5,399 nucleotides of DNA from Candidatus Adiutrix sp. (GCA_031273445.1 JAISRV010000176.1:1-5399), one strand, 5' to 3'; shown: positions 1 to 5,194, counted from the stretch's first letter. Program-made: numbers and translations. Notes: a model not told the origin generated them from the sequence alone.

Positions 1-789
1 CTGGCGGTCAAGCGCATTTTCGACTCGAAAACCTTCGACAACGGCACTATCTGCGCTTCCGAGCAGTCCATCGTCACCGAGACCTCCATCCGCCAGGCGG
101 TCATGGAGGAAGTGCGGAAGCAGGGCGGCTACTTTCTGCCTCCGGGCGATTCGGAGCGGGTGGAAAAAATGCTCATGGGCCCCGGCGGCGCCATGAACGC
201 CAAACTGGTGGGCCGCACCGCCGAATACATTGCCCAGGAGGCCGGGGTCTCCGTTCCCCAGGGCACGCGGGTGCTGTTGGGCGAAGAGACGAGAGTCGGC
301 GAGAAGTTTCCCTATTCCAAAGAGAAACTCATGCCGGTTCTCGGATTTTATGTTGAAGAGGGCTGGGAAAAAGCCTGTGAACGCTGCATTGAGATTCTGA
401 CCCTGGAAGGCGCGGGGCACACCATGAGCATCCACTCGCGGGACGAAAGCATCATCCGCGAGTTCGGCCTTAAAAAGCCGGTCTCCAGGCTCATCGTCAA
501 CTCCCCGGCGGCGCTGGCCGGCGTGGGGGCCACCACCGGCCTGATTCCCTCCCTGACTTTGGGTTGCGGCGCGATCGGGCGCAACTCCACTTCCGACAAT
601 GTCGGCCCCTTGAATCTCATAAATATCCGCCGGGTGGCCTACGGCCTCCGTGAACTTGAAGACATTCGCCCGCAGAATCCGGGCCGCGGCGGCGCGTCGT
701 CCGATTGTCCCGGCCCCGCCTCCGTAGACGAGGCTCTGGTCGAGGCCCTGGTGCAGAAAATAGTGGAACGCTTAAAAGCGGCCCTGTAA
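1..789 (+). CDS. eutE: EutE, CoA-acylating acetaldehyde dehydrogenase (5' end outside window)
   Basis: The reading frame is open from base 1, so only the last 262 residues are present; the family is usually about 460-470 residues, so roughly the N-terminal half is missing. The enzyme oxidises acetaldehyde with NAD+ and CoA to acetyl-CoA inside the microcompartment lumen. The catalytic site is visible as NGTICASEQS, with the nucleophilic Cys at visible residue 18 (bases 52-54). Further EutE/PduP/AdhE-type signatures are LTLGCGAIGRNSTSDNVGP and LINIRRVAYGLRELEDIR near the C-terminus. After that comes a Gly/Pro/Ser-rich linker and a 21-residue amphipathic-looking helix (residues 242-262, starting VDEALVEALVQKIVERL), which resembles an encapsulation peptide. 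The gene is followed after 27 bases by eutM, as in many eut loci. PduP is the close alternative, but the EutM/J/N/H/Q neighbours favour EutE. Confidence 0.95.
   Translation: MAVKRIFDSKTFDNGTICASEQSIVTETSIRQAVMEEVRKQGGYFLPPGDSERVEKMLMGPGGAMNAKLVGRTAEYIAQEAGVSVPQGTRVLLGEETRVGEKFPYSKEKLMPVLGFYVEEGWEKACERCIEILTLEGAGHTMSIHSRDESIIREFGLKKPVSRLIVNSPAALAGVGATTGLIPSLTLGCGAIGRNSTSDNVGPLNLINIRRVAYGLRELEDIRPQNPGRGGASSDCPGPASVDEALVEALVQKIVERLKAAL
724..786 (+). other. Candidate C-terminal encapsulation peptide of EutE
   Basis: The final 21 codons of eutE encode a predicted amphipathic helix with alternating hydrophobic and charged residues (VDEALVEALVQKIVERL and so on). It is set off from the catalytic domain by a Pro/Gly/Ser linker. 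Short amphipathic helices joined by such linkers are known to target cargo to microcompartment shells. Enterobacterial EutE carries its helix at the N-terminus. Assigning this tail a targeting role is an inference. Confidence 0.5.
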
Positions 790-805
790 GGGTCGGACTT
801 TATTT

Positions 806-810
806 GGAGG
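806..810 (+). promoter_or_regulatory. Ribosome binding site of the first eutM
   Basis: GGAGG lies 6 bases before the ATG at 817, in an A-rich stretch that is unusual for this GC-rich window. This is the strong signal expected for an abundant shell protein, and it fixes the start. Confidence 0.8.
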
Positions 811-816
811 AAAAAA

Positions 817-1125
817 ATGGCAACAAATACTCAACAAGCCCTCGGCATGATTGAAACCAAAGGGCTGGTCGGCGCCATTGAAGCGGCCGACGCCATGGTC
901 AAAGCGGCCAATGTCGTTCTGATCGGCAAAGAACACGTGGGCGGCGGCCTGGTGACGGTTATGGTTCGCGGCGACGTCGGCGCGGTCAAGGCCGCCACCG
1001 ACGCCGGCGCCGCGGCGGCCGGCCGGGTCGGCGAACTGCTGAGCGTCCACGTCATTCCGCGCCCGGCCGGGGAAGTGGAAATGATTCTGCCTCGTCAGAA
1101 GGCCGATTTTGAGAGCGGCCTTTGA
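817..1125 (+). CDS. eutM: EutM copy 1, BMC-H hexameric shell protein
   Basis: This 102-residue protein has a single BMC domain (Pfam BMC type, PduA/EutM-like). Six copies form a hexagonal tile of the microcompartment shell with a central pore for small metabolites. Diagnostic segments are [20 protein letters not shown] (residues 8-27), the pore-loop region KEHVGGGL (38-45), [19 protein letters not shown] (centre of the domain) and SVHVIPRP (76-83). The length is close to the roughly 95 residues usual for EutM, with a slightly longer tail ([11 protein letters not shown]). The ATG has a strong ribosome binding site. A second, almost identical copy follows; they share 73 of 76 core residues. What sets this copy apart is Glu-His directly before the Val-Gly-Gly-Gly pore loop and the longer, more charged C-terminus. 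Confidence 0.96.
   Translation: MATNTQQALGMIETKGLVGAIEAADAMVKAANVVLIGKEHVGGGLVTVMVRGDVGAVKAATDAGAAAAGRVGELLSVHVIPRPAGEVEMILPRQKADFESGL
838..1065 (+). repeat. Direct repeat, unit 1 (eutM core)
   Basis: This is the conserved core of eutM copy 1 and aligns without gaps to 1292-1519 at an offset of 454 bases. Bases 949-998 and 1000-1038 are identical to 1403-1452 and 1454-1492, with a single synonymous C/T change between the blocks. Differences elsewhere are mostly synonymous. The pattern points to tandem duplication, possibly with later gene conversion in the middle. Confidence 0.9.
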
Positions 1126-1273
1126 TTGAGCCTTCGCTCCGGCGGACGGGCCCGCCTGTGTGCGCCGCCCGGGTTCGGCCGGATCATGTGAATGACCGAA
1201 TCGGCCCTGATGTCCGGCCTGGCTGTGACAGGCCGATTCCAACACCAGCGGGCGCGCCCGCAAGGAGAATATT
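1126..1273 (+). other. Spacer between the two eutM genes, with inverted repeats
   Basis: These 148 bases hold no convincing gene. A perfect 8-base inverted repeat, AATCGGCC (1199-1206) and GGCCGATT (1231-1238), encloses an inner TGTC/GACA pairing (1211-1214 with 1227-1230). A smaller GGCGG/CCGCC pairing lies at 1141-1156. There is no T-run after the main hairpin, so it is not a classical terminator. It may be an mRNA-stability or processing element that sets the ratio of the two shell proteins, but nothing in the sequence proves this. Confidence 0.5.
1262..1267 (+). promoter_or_regulatory. Ribosome binding site of the second eutM
   Basis: AAGGAG lies 6 bases before the ATG at 1274 and supports that start. 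Confidence 0.8.
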
Positions 1274-1561
1274 ATGGCCAACGATACCCGTGCTCTGGGA
1301 ATGATTGAAACCAAAGGTCTGGTCGGCGCCGTCGAGGCGGCCGACGCCATGGTCAAAGCCGCCAATGTCGTCCTCATCGGCAAAGTCCAGGTGGGCGGCG
1401 GTCTGGTGACGGTTATGGTTCGCGGCGACGTCGGCGCGGTCAAGGCCGCCACTGACGCCGGCGCCGCGGCGGCCGGCCGGGTCGGCGAACTGTTGAGCGT
1501 CCATGTCATTCCCCGCCCCCACAGCGAAGTGGAAGCTATTCTGCCCAAGCTGGAAGGTTGA
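1274..1561 (+). CDS. eutM: EutM copy 2, BMC-H hexameric shell protein
   Basis: This 95-residue BMC-domain shell protein is the tandem paralogue of the preceding gene. Over the shared core (residues 7-82 here) only three residues differ: Val20 for Ile, and Val38-Gln39 for Glu-His just before the Val-Gly-Gly-Gly pore loop. The tail is shorter ([13 protein letters not shown]) and closer to typical EutM tails such as that of E. coli, which from memory also has a Gln next to its Ile-Gly-Gly-Gly loop. This copy therefore looks like the more canonical EutM. Because the interfaces are the same, the two proteins could form separate hexamers in one sheet or mixed hexamers; the sequence cannot decide. 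It ends 19 bases before eutJ. Confidence 0.96.
   Translation: MANDTRALGMIETKGLVGAVEAADAMVKAANVVLIGKVQVGGGLVTVMVRGDVGAVKAATDAGAAAAGRVGELLSVHVIPRPHSEVEAILPKLEG
1292..1519 (+). repeat. Direct repeat, unit 2 (eutM core)
   Basis: This is the second unit of the eutM duplication, aligned gap-free to 838-1065. The flanking spacer and the 5' and 3' ends of the two genes are not alike, so the recognisable repeat is confined to the coding core. Confidence 0.9.
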
Positions 1562-1580
1562 CGGCAAACGCGGACTGTAA

Positions 1581-2573
1581 ATGAACAGAAATAAATACAG
1601 AGGCGAAGCTTCGGCCGGGGCCGCAAAAAACGCGGCGGCGGCCCGGGCCGACCCTGTTGCGGCGCTTGAGAAGGCCGCCGAGGGCGAAACCGCGGCCGGC
1701 CTCTCTTTGGCCGCCACGGTGGGCGAAAGCGGCCTGACCCAGGACGACTTTCTGGCGGCCGTGGAAAAGAGCCTGACCCGACGCGAGAAGCCGCGCGGCG
1801 GCGAAGCGCTTAAGGTGGGCCTCGACCTGGGCACAGCTTCCATCGTTCTGGTGGTGTTGGGCGAAAACGACCGCCCCCTGGCCGCCGCCCGTCGTTTCGC
1901 GCAAGTGGTCAGAGACGGGCTGGTCGTCGACTTCAGCGCGGCCCGGACCATTGTCGAAGAGCTGAAGGCCGAGCTGCAGAAAGACCTGGGCGTCGAACTC
2001 ATGGAGACGGCCATAGCCGTTCCGCCGGGCACCGGCGATCGCGACACGGCCGCCCACCGCTATGTGGCCTCCGGCGCCGGGCTGGAAGTCGGCGCCGTCA
2101 TGGATGAACCCAGCGCGGCCAACCTGGTTTTGGGCCTGAAAAACGGCGCGATCGTCGATATCGGCGGCGGAACCACCGGGGTGGCGGTGTTGCGGGACGG
2201 CCAGGTCGTGCGCACCTTCGACGAAGCCACCGGCGGAGTCCATTTGAGCCTGGTTCTGGCCGGCCACTACCGCATAAGTTTCGAAGAGGCCGAAGCCATG
2301 AAGCAAAAACCGGAAAACGCCCGCAAGATCGTGCCCCTGGCGGCGCCGGTGCTGCAAAAGATCGGCACTATAATCCGGCGCGGTTTGGGCGATTATCCGG
2401 CCGAAGTCATTCACCTGGTCGGCGGCACGGCCGCGACCCTGGGCATAGAAAAAATAATCGGCCTGGAGGTCGGGCGGCCCGTCAGGGTTTCCGCCCGCCC
2501 GATACTGGTCACCCCCGCGGGCATAGCCCTGGGCTGCGAGGCGGCCGCGTCGGCCGCCCCGCTGGAAATTTGA
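1581..2573 (+). CDS. eutJ: EutJ, Hsp70/actin-fold chaperone-like ATPase
   Basis: EutJ is a microcompartment-associated protein of the actin/Hsp70 ATPase fold, presumed to be a chaperone or reactivase-like factor; its exact role is unsettled. Motifs in order: phosphate-1 loop GLDLGTAS (residues 80-87), VVRDGLVVDF (109-118), VPPGT (147-151), DEPSAANL (175-182), phosphate-2 loop DIGGGTTG (193-200), DEATGGVHLSLVLAG (214-228) and the adenosine-binding LVGGTA (279-284). The 330-residue length exceeds the roughly 280 of E. coli EutJ. The surplus is an Ala/Glu-rich N-terminal extension of about 75 residues that includes a possible amphipathic helix at 52-67. The ATG at 1581 has no good ribosome binding site: the nearest purine run (1552-1557) is 23 bases away. 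A later start is possible, but in-frame GTG/TTG codons lack better signals; coupling to the upstream eutM stop is plausible. Confidence 0.92.
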   Translation: MNRNKYRGEASAGAAKNAAAARADPVAALEKAAEGETAAGLSLAATVGESGLTQDDFLAAVEKSLTRREKPRGGEALKVGLDLGTASIVLVVLGENDRPLAAARRFAQVVRDGLVVDFSAARTIVEELKAELQKDLGVELMETAIAVPPGTGDRDTAAHRYVASGAGLEVGAVMDEPSAANLVLGLKNGAIVDIGGGTTGVAVLRDGQVVRTFDEATGGVHLSLVLAGHYRISFEEAEAMKQKPENARKIVPLAAPVLQKIGTIIRRGLGDYPAEVIHLVGGTAATLGIEKIIGLEVGRPVRVSARPILVTPAGIALGCEAAASAAPLEI

Positions 2574-2577
2574 GGAG
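2572..2577 (+). promoter_or_regulatory. Ribosome binding site overlapping the eutJ stop
   Basis: GAGGAG overlaps the eutJ TGA and lies 6 bases before the ATG at 2584. This indicates translational coupling and fixes the start of the downstream gene. Confidence 0.75.
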
Positions 2578-2583
2578 CTCGAC

Positions 2584-3306
2584 ATGCAAATCAGCGACGA
2601 TTTGGTCAAATACATAGCCGGAGAAATAAAAAAGCGCCTGGACGCGTCGCCGCCCCGCCGCGCCCTGATTCTGGTGGGCCGCTTCGACGATCTCAGCGCC
2701 ACCGCTCTGGCTCGGCTGCAAGAACGCTTTGATGTGCGCGAGCATTTGAACTGGGACGACCCCGTCCCGACAGAGGCGGCCGTCCTCATCGCCAAGCTGG
2801 GCCTTCAGGCTTTGGTGCGTGTGGCCGAAGGCGACGAGGGCTGCACGGTCGAAGGCCGGGCCCTCTTGGCCGCCCTTTTGAACGGCCAGCCCGTGGCCGC
2901 CCTGAAAGACGGCCTGGCCTGGCGCGCCTATATGGCGACAGCCCCGCGCGCGCTTCTGGCCCGCTACGCCCACTGTGAAAACGTCCTGATCTCATATGGC
3001 CTGAAGCTGGTCGCCGAGGAAGAGGCGGCCGAGGCCCTCCTGGGCCGCGCGCCCGCCCCGGCGGTTTTCGGCGGCGGGCTGGCCTCGCCGCCCGCCGCGC
3101 CCGCTTCGGCCGCCCCCGGGGGCGGCCGCCCTGAGGGGGCGGCCGCGAAACACAAAGGGCGGGTGCTGACCGAAGCGGATATTATGACTCTCTGCCCCGC
3201 TTCCAGGGGCTTCGGGCAAAACCTGTCGCTAAACCCGGGCGACATTTTGACCCCTTTGGCCAAGGACTATGCGCAGGCCATGAAAATCGCCGTGGCGAAA
3301 GCCTAA
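2584..3306 (+). CDS. Eut-operon protein of unknown function (resembles TIGR02536-type clostridial eut protein)
   Basis: This 240-residue protein of unproven function resembles, from memory, the uncharacterised protein found between the shell genes and eutN in clostridial eut operons. Three parts are visible. Residues 1-20 form an amphipathic helix (MQISDDLVKYIAGEIKKRL) like a microcompartment targeting peptide. Residues 25-150 form an alpha/beta domain opening with ALILVGRFDDL and containing AVLIAKLGLQALVRVAEG, LLNGQPVAALKDGLAWR and VLISYGLKLV, a layout compatible with a Rossmann or flavoprotein-like fold, though no nucleotide loop is clear. After a Pro/Ala/Gly linker (154-188) comes a C-terminal module with LTEADI (195-200) and LTPLAKDYA (222-230). 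That module resembles the N-terminal segments of enterobacterial EutQ and EutT. The gene is tightly coupled to eutJ. No enzymatic activity can be assigned. Confidence 0.8.
   Translation: MQISDDLVKYIAGEIKKRLDASPPRRALILVGRFDDLSATALARLQERFDVREHLNWDDPVPTEAAVLIAKLGLQALVRVAEGDEGCTVEGRALLAALLNGQPVAALKDGLAWRAYMATAPRALLARYAHCENVLISYGLKLVAEEEAAEALLGRAPAPAVFGGGLASPPAAPASAAPGGGRPEGAAAKHKGRVLTEADIMTLCPASRGFGQNLSLNPGDILTPLAKDYAQAMKIAVAKA
3107..3146 (+). repeat. Overlapping GC palindromes inside a coding linker
   Basis: A perfect 22-base palindrome (3107-3128) overlaps a 10-base inverted repeat, GCGGCCGCCC (3122-3131) with GGGCGGCCGC (3137-3146), around a 5-base loop. They encode part of the Pro/Ala/Gly linker of the uncharacterised eut protein. 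The two hairpins share sequence and so exclude each other. Confidence 0.7.
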
Positions 3307-3456
3307 CATGGTCGCCCCCGGAGAGGGGCGACGGAGCGAAGCGACTGGTTGAGAGGCTTAAGAGGCCCCTGGCTGGGCAAAAATCACATTTTTTGCCCGG
3401 CTGCGACCCAGCCAGCCAAGCCGATCAAGTAAAATTGCTGAAAAAGGCAGGCTAGG
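3307..3456 (+). other. Structured spacer upstream of eutN, with competing hairpins
   Basis: These 150 bases hold no gene. Hairpin A is GTCGCCCC (3311-3318) with GGGGCGAC (3325-3332) and a 6-base loop. Hairpin B is GGGCAAAAA (3375-3383) with TTTTTGCCC (3390-3398) and a 6-base loop. An alternative pairing C, CTGGCTGGG (3369-3377) with CCCAGCCAG (3407-3415), encloses B and shares the GGG at 3375-3377, so B at full length and C compete at that point. B has no T-run after its stem. The region could be an attenuator-like leader, an mRNA processing site or a copy of a genomic repeat. Confidence 0.55.
3443..3447 (+). promoter_or_regulatory. Weak ribosome binding site of eutN
   Basis: AAAGG lies 9 bases before the ATG at 3457. 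It is weaker than the sites of the eutM genes and eutH, in keeping with the low copy number needed for vertex pentamers. Confidence 0.4.
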
Positions 3457-3738
3457 ATGATAATCTGCAAAGTGGTCGGCAACCTCTGGGCCACCAAAAA
3501 AGACGACAAACTCAACGGCTATAAATTATTGGTCGTTCGTTCCCATGGGGAAGGCGAAACCCCTGAAACCTTTGTGGCCGTGGACACCATCGGCGCGGGC
3601 ATAGGCGAAGACGTCCTGGTGACCAAGGGCAGCGTGGCCCGCAACGTTCTGCGGGAAAAGGACAGCCCGGTGGACGCGGTGGTGGTGGGCATAATCGACT
3701 CAGTGGAGGTGGACGCCCAGTTTCTCGAGCGCGGCTGA
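3457..3738 (+). CDS. eutN: EutN, BMC-P pentameric shell vertex protein
   Basis: This 93-residue protein belongs to the EutN/CcmL family, whose pentamers cap the vertices of the polyhedral shell. The family signature is clear: the opening MIICKVVGNLWATKK, the KLLVV strand (residues 23-27), AVDTIGAGIGEDVLVTKGS (41-59), containing the conserved GAGxGE, and SPVDAVVVGIIDSVEV (70-85). Length matches the roughly 95 residues of E. coli EutN. The start is the only sensible one, since the family begins directly with this strand. It sits after a 150-base structured spacer, so its expression may be tuned separately from the upstream shell genes, and its stop codon lies within a terminator-like hairpin. 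Confidence 0.96.
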   Translation: MIICKVVGNLWATKKDDKLNGYKLLVVRSHGEGETPETFVAVDTIGAGIGEDVLVTKGSVARNVLREKDSPVDAVVVGIIDSVEVDAQFLERG

Positions 3739-3755
3739 AGCGCGCTTCGGCTTTT
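3734..3755 (+). terminator. Candidate intrinsic terminator after eutN
   Basis: A 7-base-pair stem (GCTGAAG at 3734-3740 with CTTCGGC at 3745-3751, one G-T pair) with a CGCG loop is followed directly by TTTT (3752-3755). The hairpin spans the eutN stop codon. The T-run is short, so termination is probably partial. Confidence 0.45.
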
Positions 3756-3793
3756 CCAGGCCACGGCGTCTTGAGATATGGCGAATCTTAAAC

Positions 3794-3823
3794 CTGACGC
3801 GAATCGCAGCCAAGGCTTATAAT
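3794..3823 (+). promoter_or_regulatory. Candidate sigma-70-type promoter for eutH
   Basis: A perfect TATAAT (-10) lies at 3818-3823, with CTGACG at 3794-3799 (four of six matches to TTGACA) at 18-base spacing. The surrounding 3775-3825 is AT-richer than the rest of the window. Transcription would start near 3830 and leave a leader of about 70 bases before eutH. The position downstream of a terminator-like hairpin supports it. Activity is not shown by sequence alone. Confidence 0.5.
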
Positions 3824-3885
3824 GAACCGCCGTTGACGGCCGGTCGGCGCTCAGACGCGCGGACCCGGGGGCGCGGCAAAATCCT

Positions 3886-3892
3886 AAGGAGG
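3886..3892 (+). promoter_or_regulatory. Strong ribosome binding site of eutH
   Basis: AAGGAGG lies 7 bases before the ATG at 3900, separated by a C and a run of six T. It decides the eutH start over an upstream overlapping frame beginning at 3833, which has no such signal. Confidence 0.85.
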
Positions 3893-3899
3893 CTTTTTT

Positions 3900-5132
3900 A
3901 TGGGGATAAACGACATCATCCTGTATCTGATGCTGATTCTTATGACCGTCGCCGGCCTGGACCGTTGTCTTTTGGGCAACCGTCTGGGCTTGGGGGAGAA
4001 ATTCGAAGAAGGCTTCAACTCTCTGGGCGCCCTGGCCCTGTCTATGGTGGGGGCCATTTGCATCGCCCCTTATCTGGGTTATATCCTTCTGCCCATCGTC
4101 GGCCCTATCTATGAAGCCCTGGGGGCCAACCCGGCCATGTTCGCCACCACCCTTCTGGCCAACGACATGGGCGGCCAGCCTTTGGCCATGAGCCTTTCCG
4201 GGGCCAATGAGATTATAGCCGCCACCCCCGCCCTCGCCGATCTGTCCGCCGCCGGCGACGCCGCCGGGCTGGAGCAGGCCATCCTGGGCCTGGGCGCGGA
4301 AGCTCAGAACGCCTGGAACGCCGGCAACTTCGCCGGCCTTATCCTGGGCGCGATGATGGGCCCCACCATCGTTTTCTCAATCCCGGTGGCCCTGGGCATC
4401 ATTGATGTGGAAGACCGACCTTTCTTGGCCCGCGGCATTCTCATCGGCCTGATCACCATCCCGCTGGGCTGTCTGGCCGGGGGGCTGGTGAAGGGTTATC
4501 CCTTCATGTGGATGATCATGAACCTGGTGCCGGTCATCATCGTGGCCGTGCTCATCGCGGTTGGCCTGGCTTTTATCCCCAACACCATGATTACCCTGTT
4601 CCTGTGGTTCGGAAAATTCGTCATTCTGCTCCTGACTGTGGCCCTCATTTCCGCCGGCATTGAAAGCGCGACTCTGGGCGAGTACGTGCTGATCCCGAAA
4701 ATGGCCCCCATCAGCGAAGGCTTCGCGGTCATCGGCGGCATTGCCGTGGTTCTGGCCGGGGCCTTCACCCTGGTTCATCTCATGACCAAGTTCCTGGGCG
4801 GCCCCCTGGAAAAAGTGGGCGGTCTTCTGGGCATGAACAAAGTGGCCGCCGCCGGCATGGTCGCCACCCTGGCCAACAATATCGCCATGTTCTCCATCAT
4901 GAAAGGCATGGATGACCGGGGCAAGGTCATCAACGTCGCCTTCTGCGTCAGCGCGGCCTTCACCTTCGGCGACCATCTCGGTTTCACCGCCGGCGTCAAT
5001 AAAACCATGATCTTCGCCATGGTCGTCGGCAAGCTCGTCGGCGGCGTCACCGCGGTGATCCTGGCCTACTACATGGCCCCCAAGGCCGACCCGGCCCAGC
5101 AGGCCGAACGCGCCGCCGCCGCCGCCGCTTAA
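3900..5132 (+). CDS. eutH: EutH, ethanolamine permease
   Basis: EutH is the polytopic inner-membrane protein that facilitates ethanolamine entry; here 410 residues, close to 408 in E. coli. About ten hydrophobic segments can be seen, roughly at residues 4-23, 43-65, 146-168, 178-197, 206-226, 231-253, 273-296, 316-334, 345-360 and 368-392. Family-typical stretches are KFEEGFNSLGALALSMVG, ANDMGG, GLILGAMMGPTIVFSIPVAL, the segment around AAAGMVATLANNIAMF (317-331) and GKVINVAFCVSAAFTFGDHL (341-360). Compared with my recollection of the E. coli protein, the loop after ANDMGGQPLAMSLSG carries an insertion of about 35 residues (near 102-143, Ala/Gly/Leu-rich), while the first loop and the mid-protein loop are shorter. 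It ends in an AERAAAAAA tail. It probably has its own promoter. Confidence 0.95.
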   Translation: MGINDIILYLMLILMTVAGLDRCLLGNRLGLGEKFEEGFNSLGALALSMVGAICIAPYLGYILLPIVGPIYEALGANPAMFATTLLANDMGGQPLAMSLSGANEIIAATPALADLSAAGDAAGLEQAILGLGAEAQNAWNAGNFAGLILGAMMGPTIVFSIPVALGIIDVEDRPFLARGILIGLITIPLGCLAGGLVKGYPFMWMIMNLVPVIIVAVLIAVGLAFIPNTMITLFLWFGKFVILLLTVALISAGIESATLGEYVLIPKMAPISEGFAVIGGIAVVLAGAFTLVHLMTKFLGGPLEKVGGLLGMNKVAAAGMVATLANNIAMFSIMKGMDDRGKVINVAFCVSAAFTFGDHLGFTAGVNKTMIFAMVVGKLVGGVTAVILAYYMAPKADPAQQAERAAAAAA

Positions 5133-5145
5133 CGTCCGCGAAATC

Positions 5146-5169
5146 GGCGCCCCGCCCCGGGGCGCCTTT
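5146..5169 (+). terminator. GC hairpin between eutH and eutQ (weak terminator or stability element)
   Basis: GGCGCCCC (5146-5153) pairs perfectly with GGGGCGCC (5159-5166) across a 5-base loop and is followed by only TTT. A strong stem with a minimal T-run suggests partial termination or protection of the eutH mRNA 3' end, lowering eutQ expression relative to eutH. Confidence 0.45.
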
Positions 5170-5188
5170 GACGCCCCTGATTCATTTG

Positions 5189-5194
5189 AAAGGA
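5189..5194 (+). promoter_or_regulatory. Ribosome binding site of eutQ
   Basis: AAAGGA lies 6 bases before the ATG at 5201 and supports that start. Confidence 0.6.

Noticed and set aside
1122..1304. Open frame of 60 codons covering the eutM spacer
   Set aside because: It runs into the second eutM in another frame, has no ribosome binding site, and its Pro/Arg-rich composition looks like translated non-coding GC-rich DNA.
838..1519. Assembly artefact as the cause of the eutM duplication
   Set aside because: The copies differ at many synonymous sites, in both ends and in the flanking sequence, so they are real separate genes.
1184..2047. Long open frames on the reverse strand across eutM and eutJ (also 772-1626 and 1536-2795)
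   Set aside because: They mirror the strongly coding + strand in GC-rich DNA, match no recognisable family, and overlap well-supported genes.
3369..3415. EutV-type dual-hairpin antitermination site or a cobalamin riboswitch
   Set aside because: I could not find the conserved loop residues of EutV targets or a B12-box-like core; only generic stems are visible.
3430..3435. TAAAAT as a -10 element for a eutN promoter
   Set aside because: No acceptable -35 hexamer lies 16-18 bases upstream; the nearest TTG-type match is about 31 bases away.
3833..4114. Open frame of 93 codons overlapping the start of eutH
   Set aside because: It is out of frame with clear EutH homology, is Arg/Gly/Ser-rich and has no translation signal.
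4377..4976. Reverse-strand open frame opposite eutH, His/Asp/Gly/Gln-rich
   Set aside because: The composition is the usual antisense image of a membrane protein gene with GC-biased codons; no domain is recognisable.
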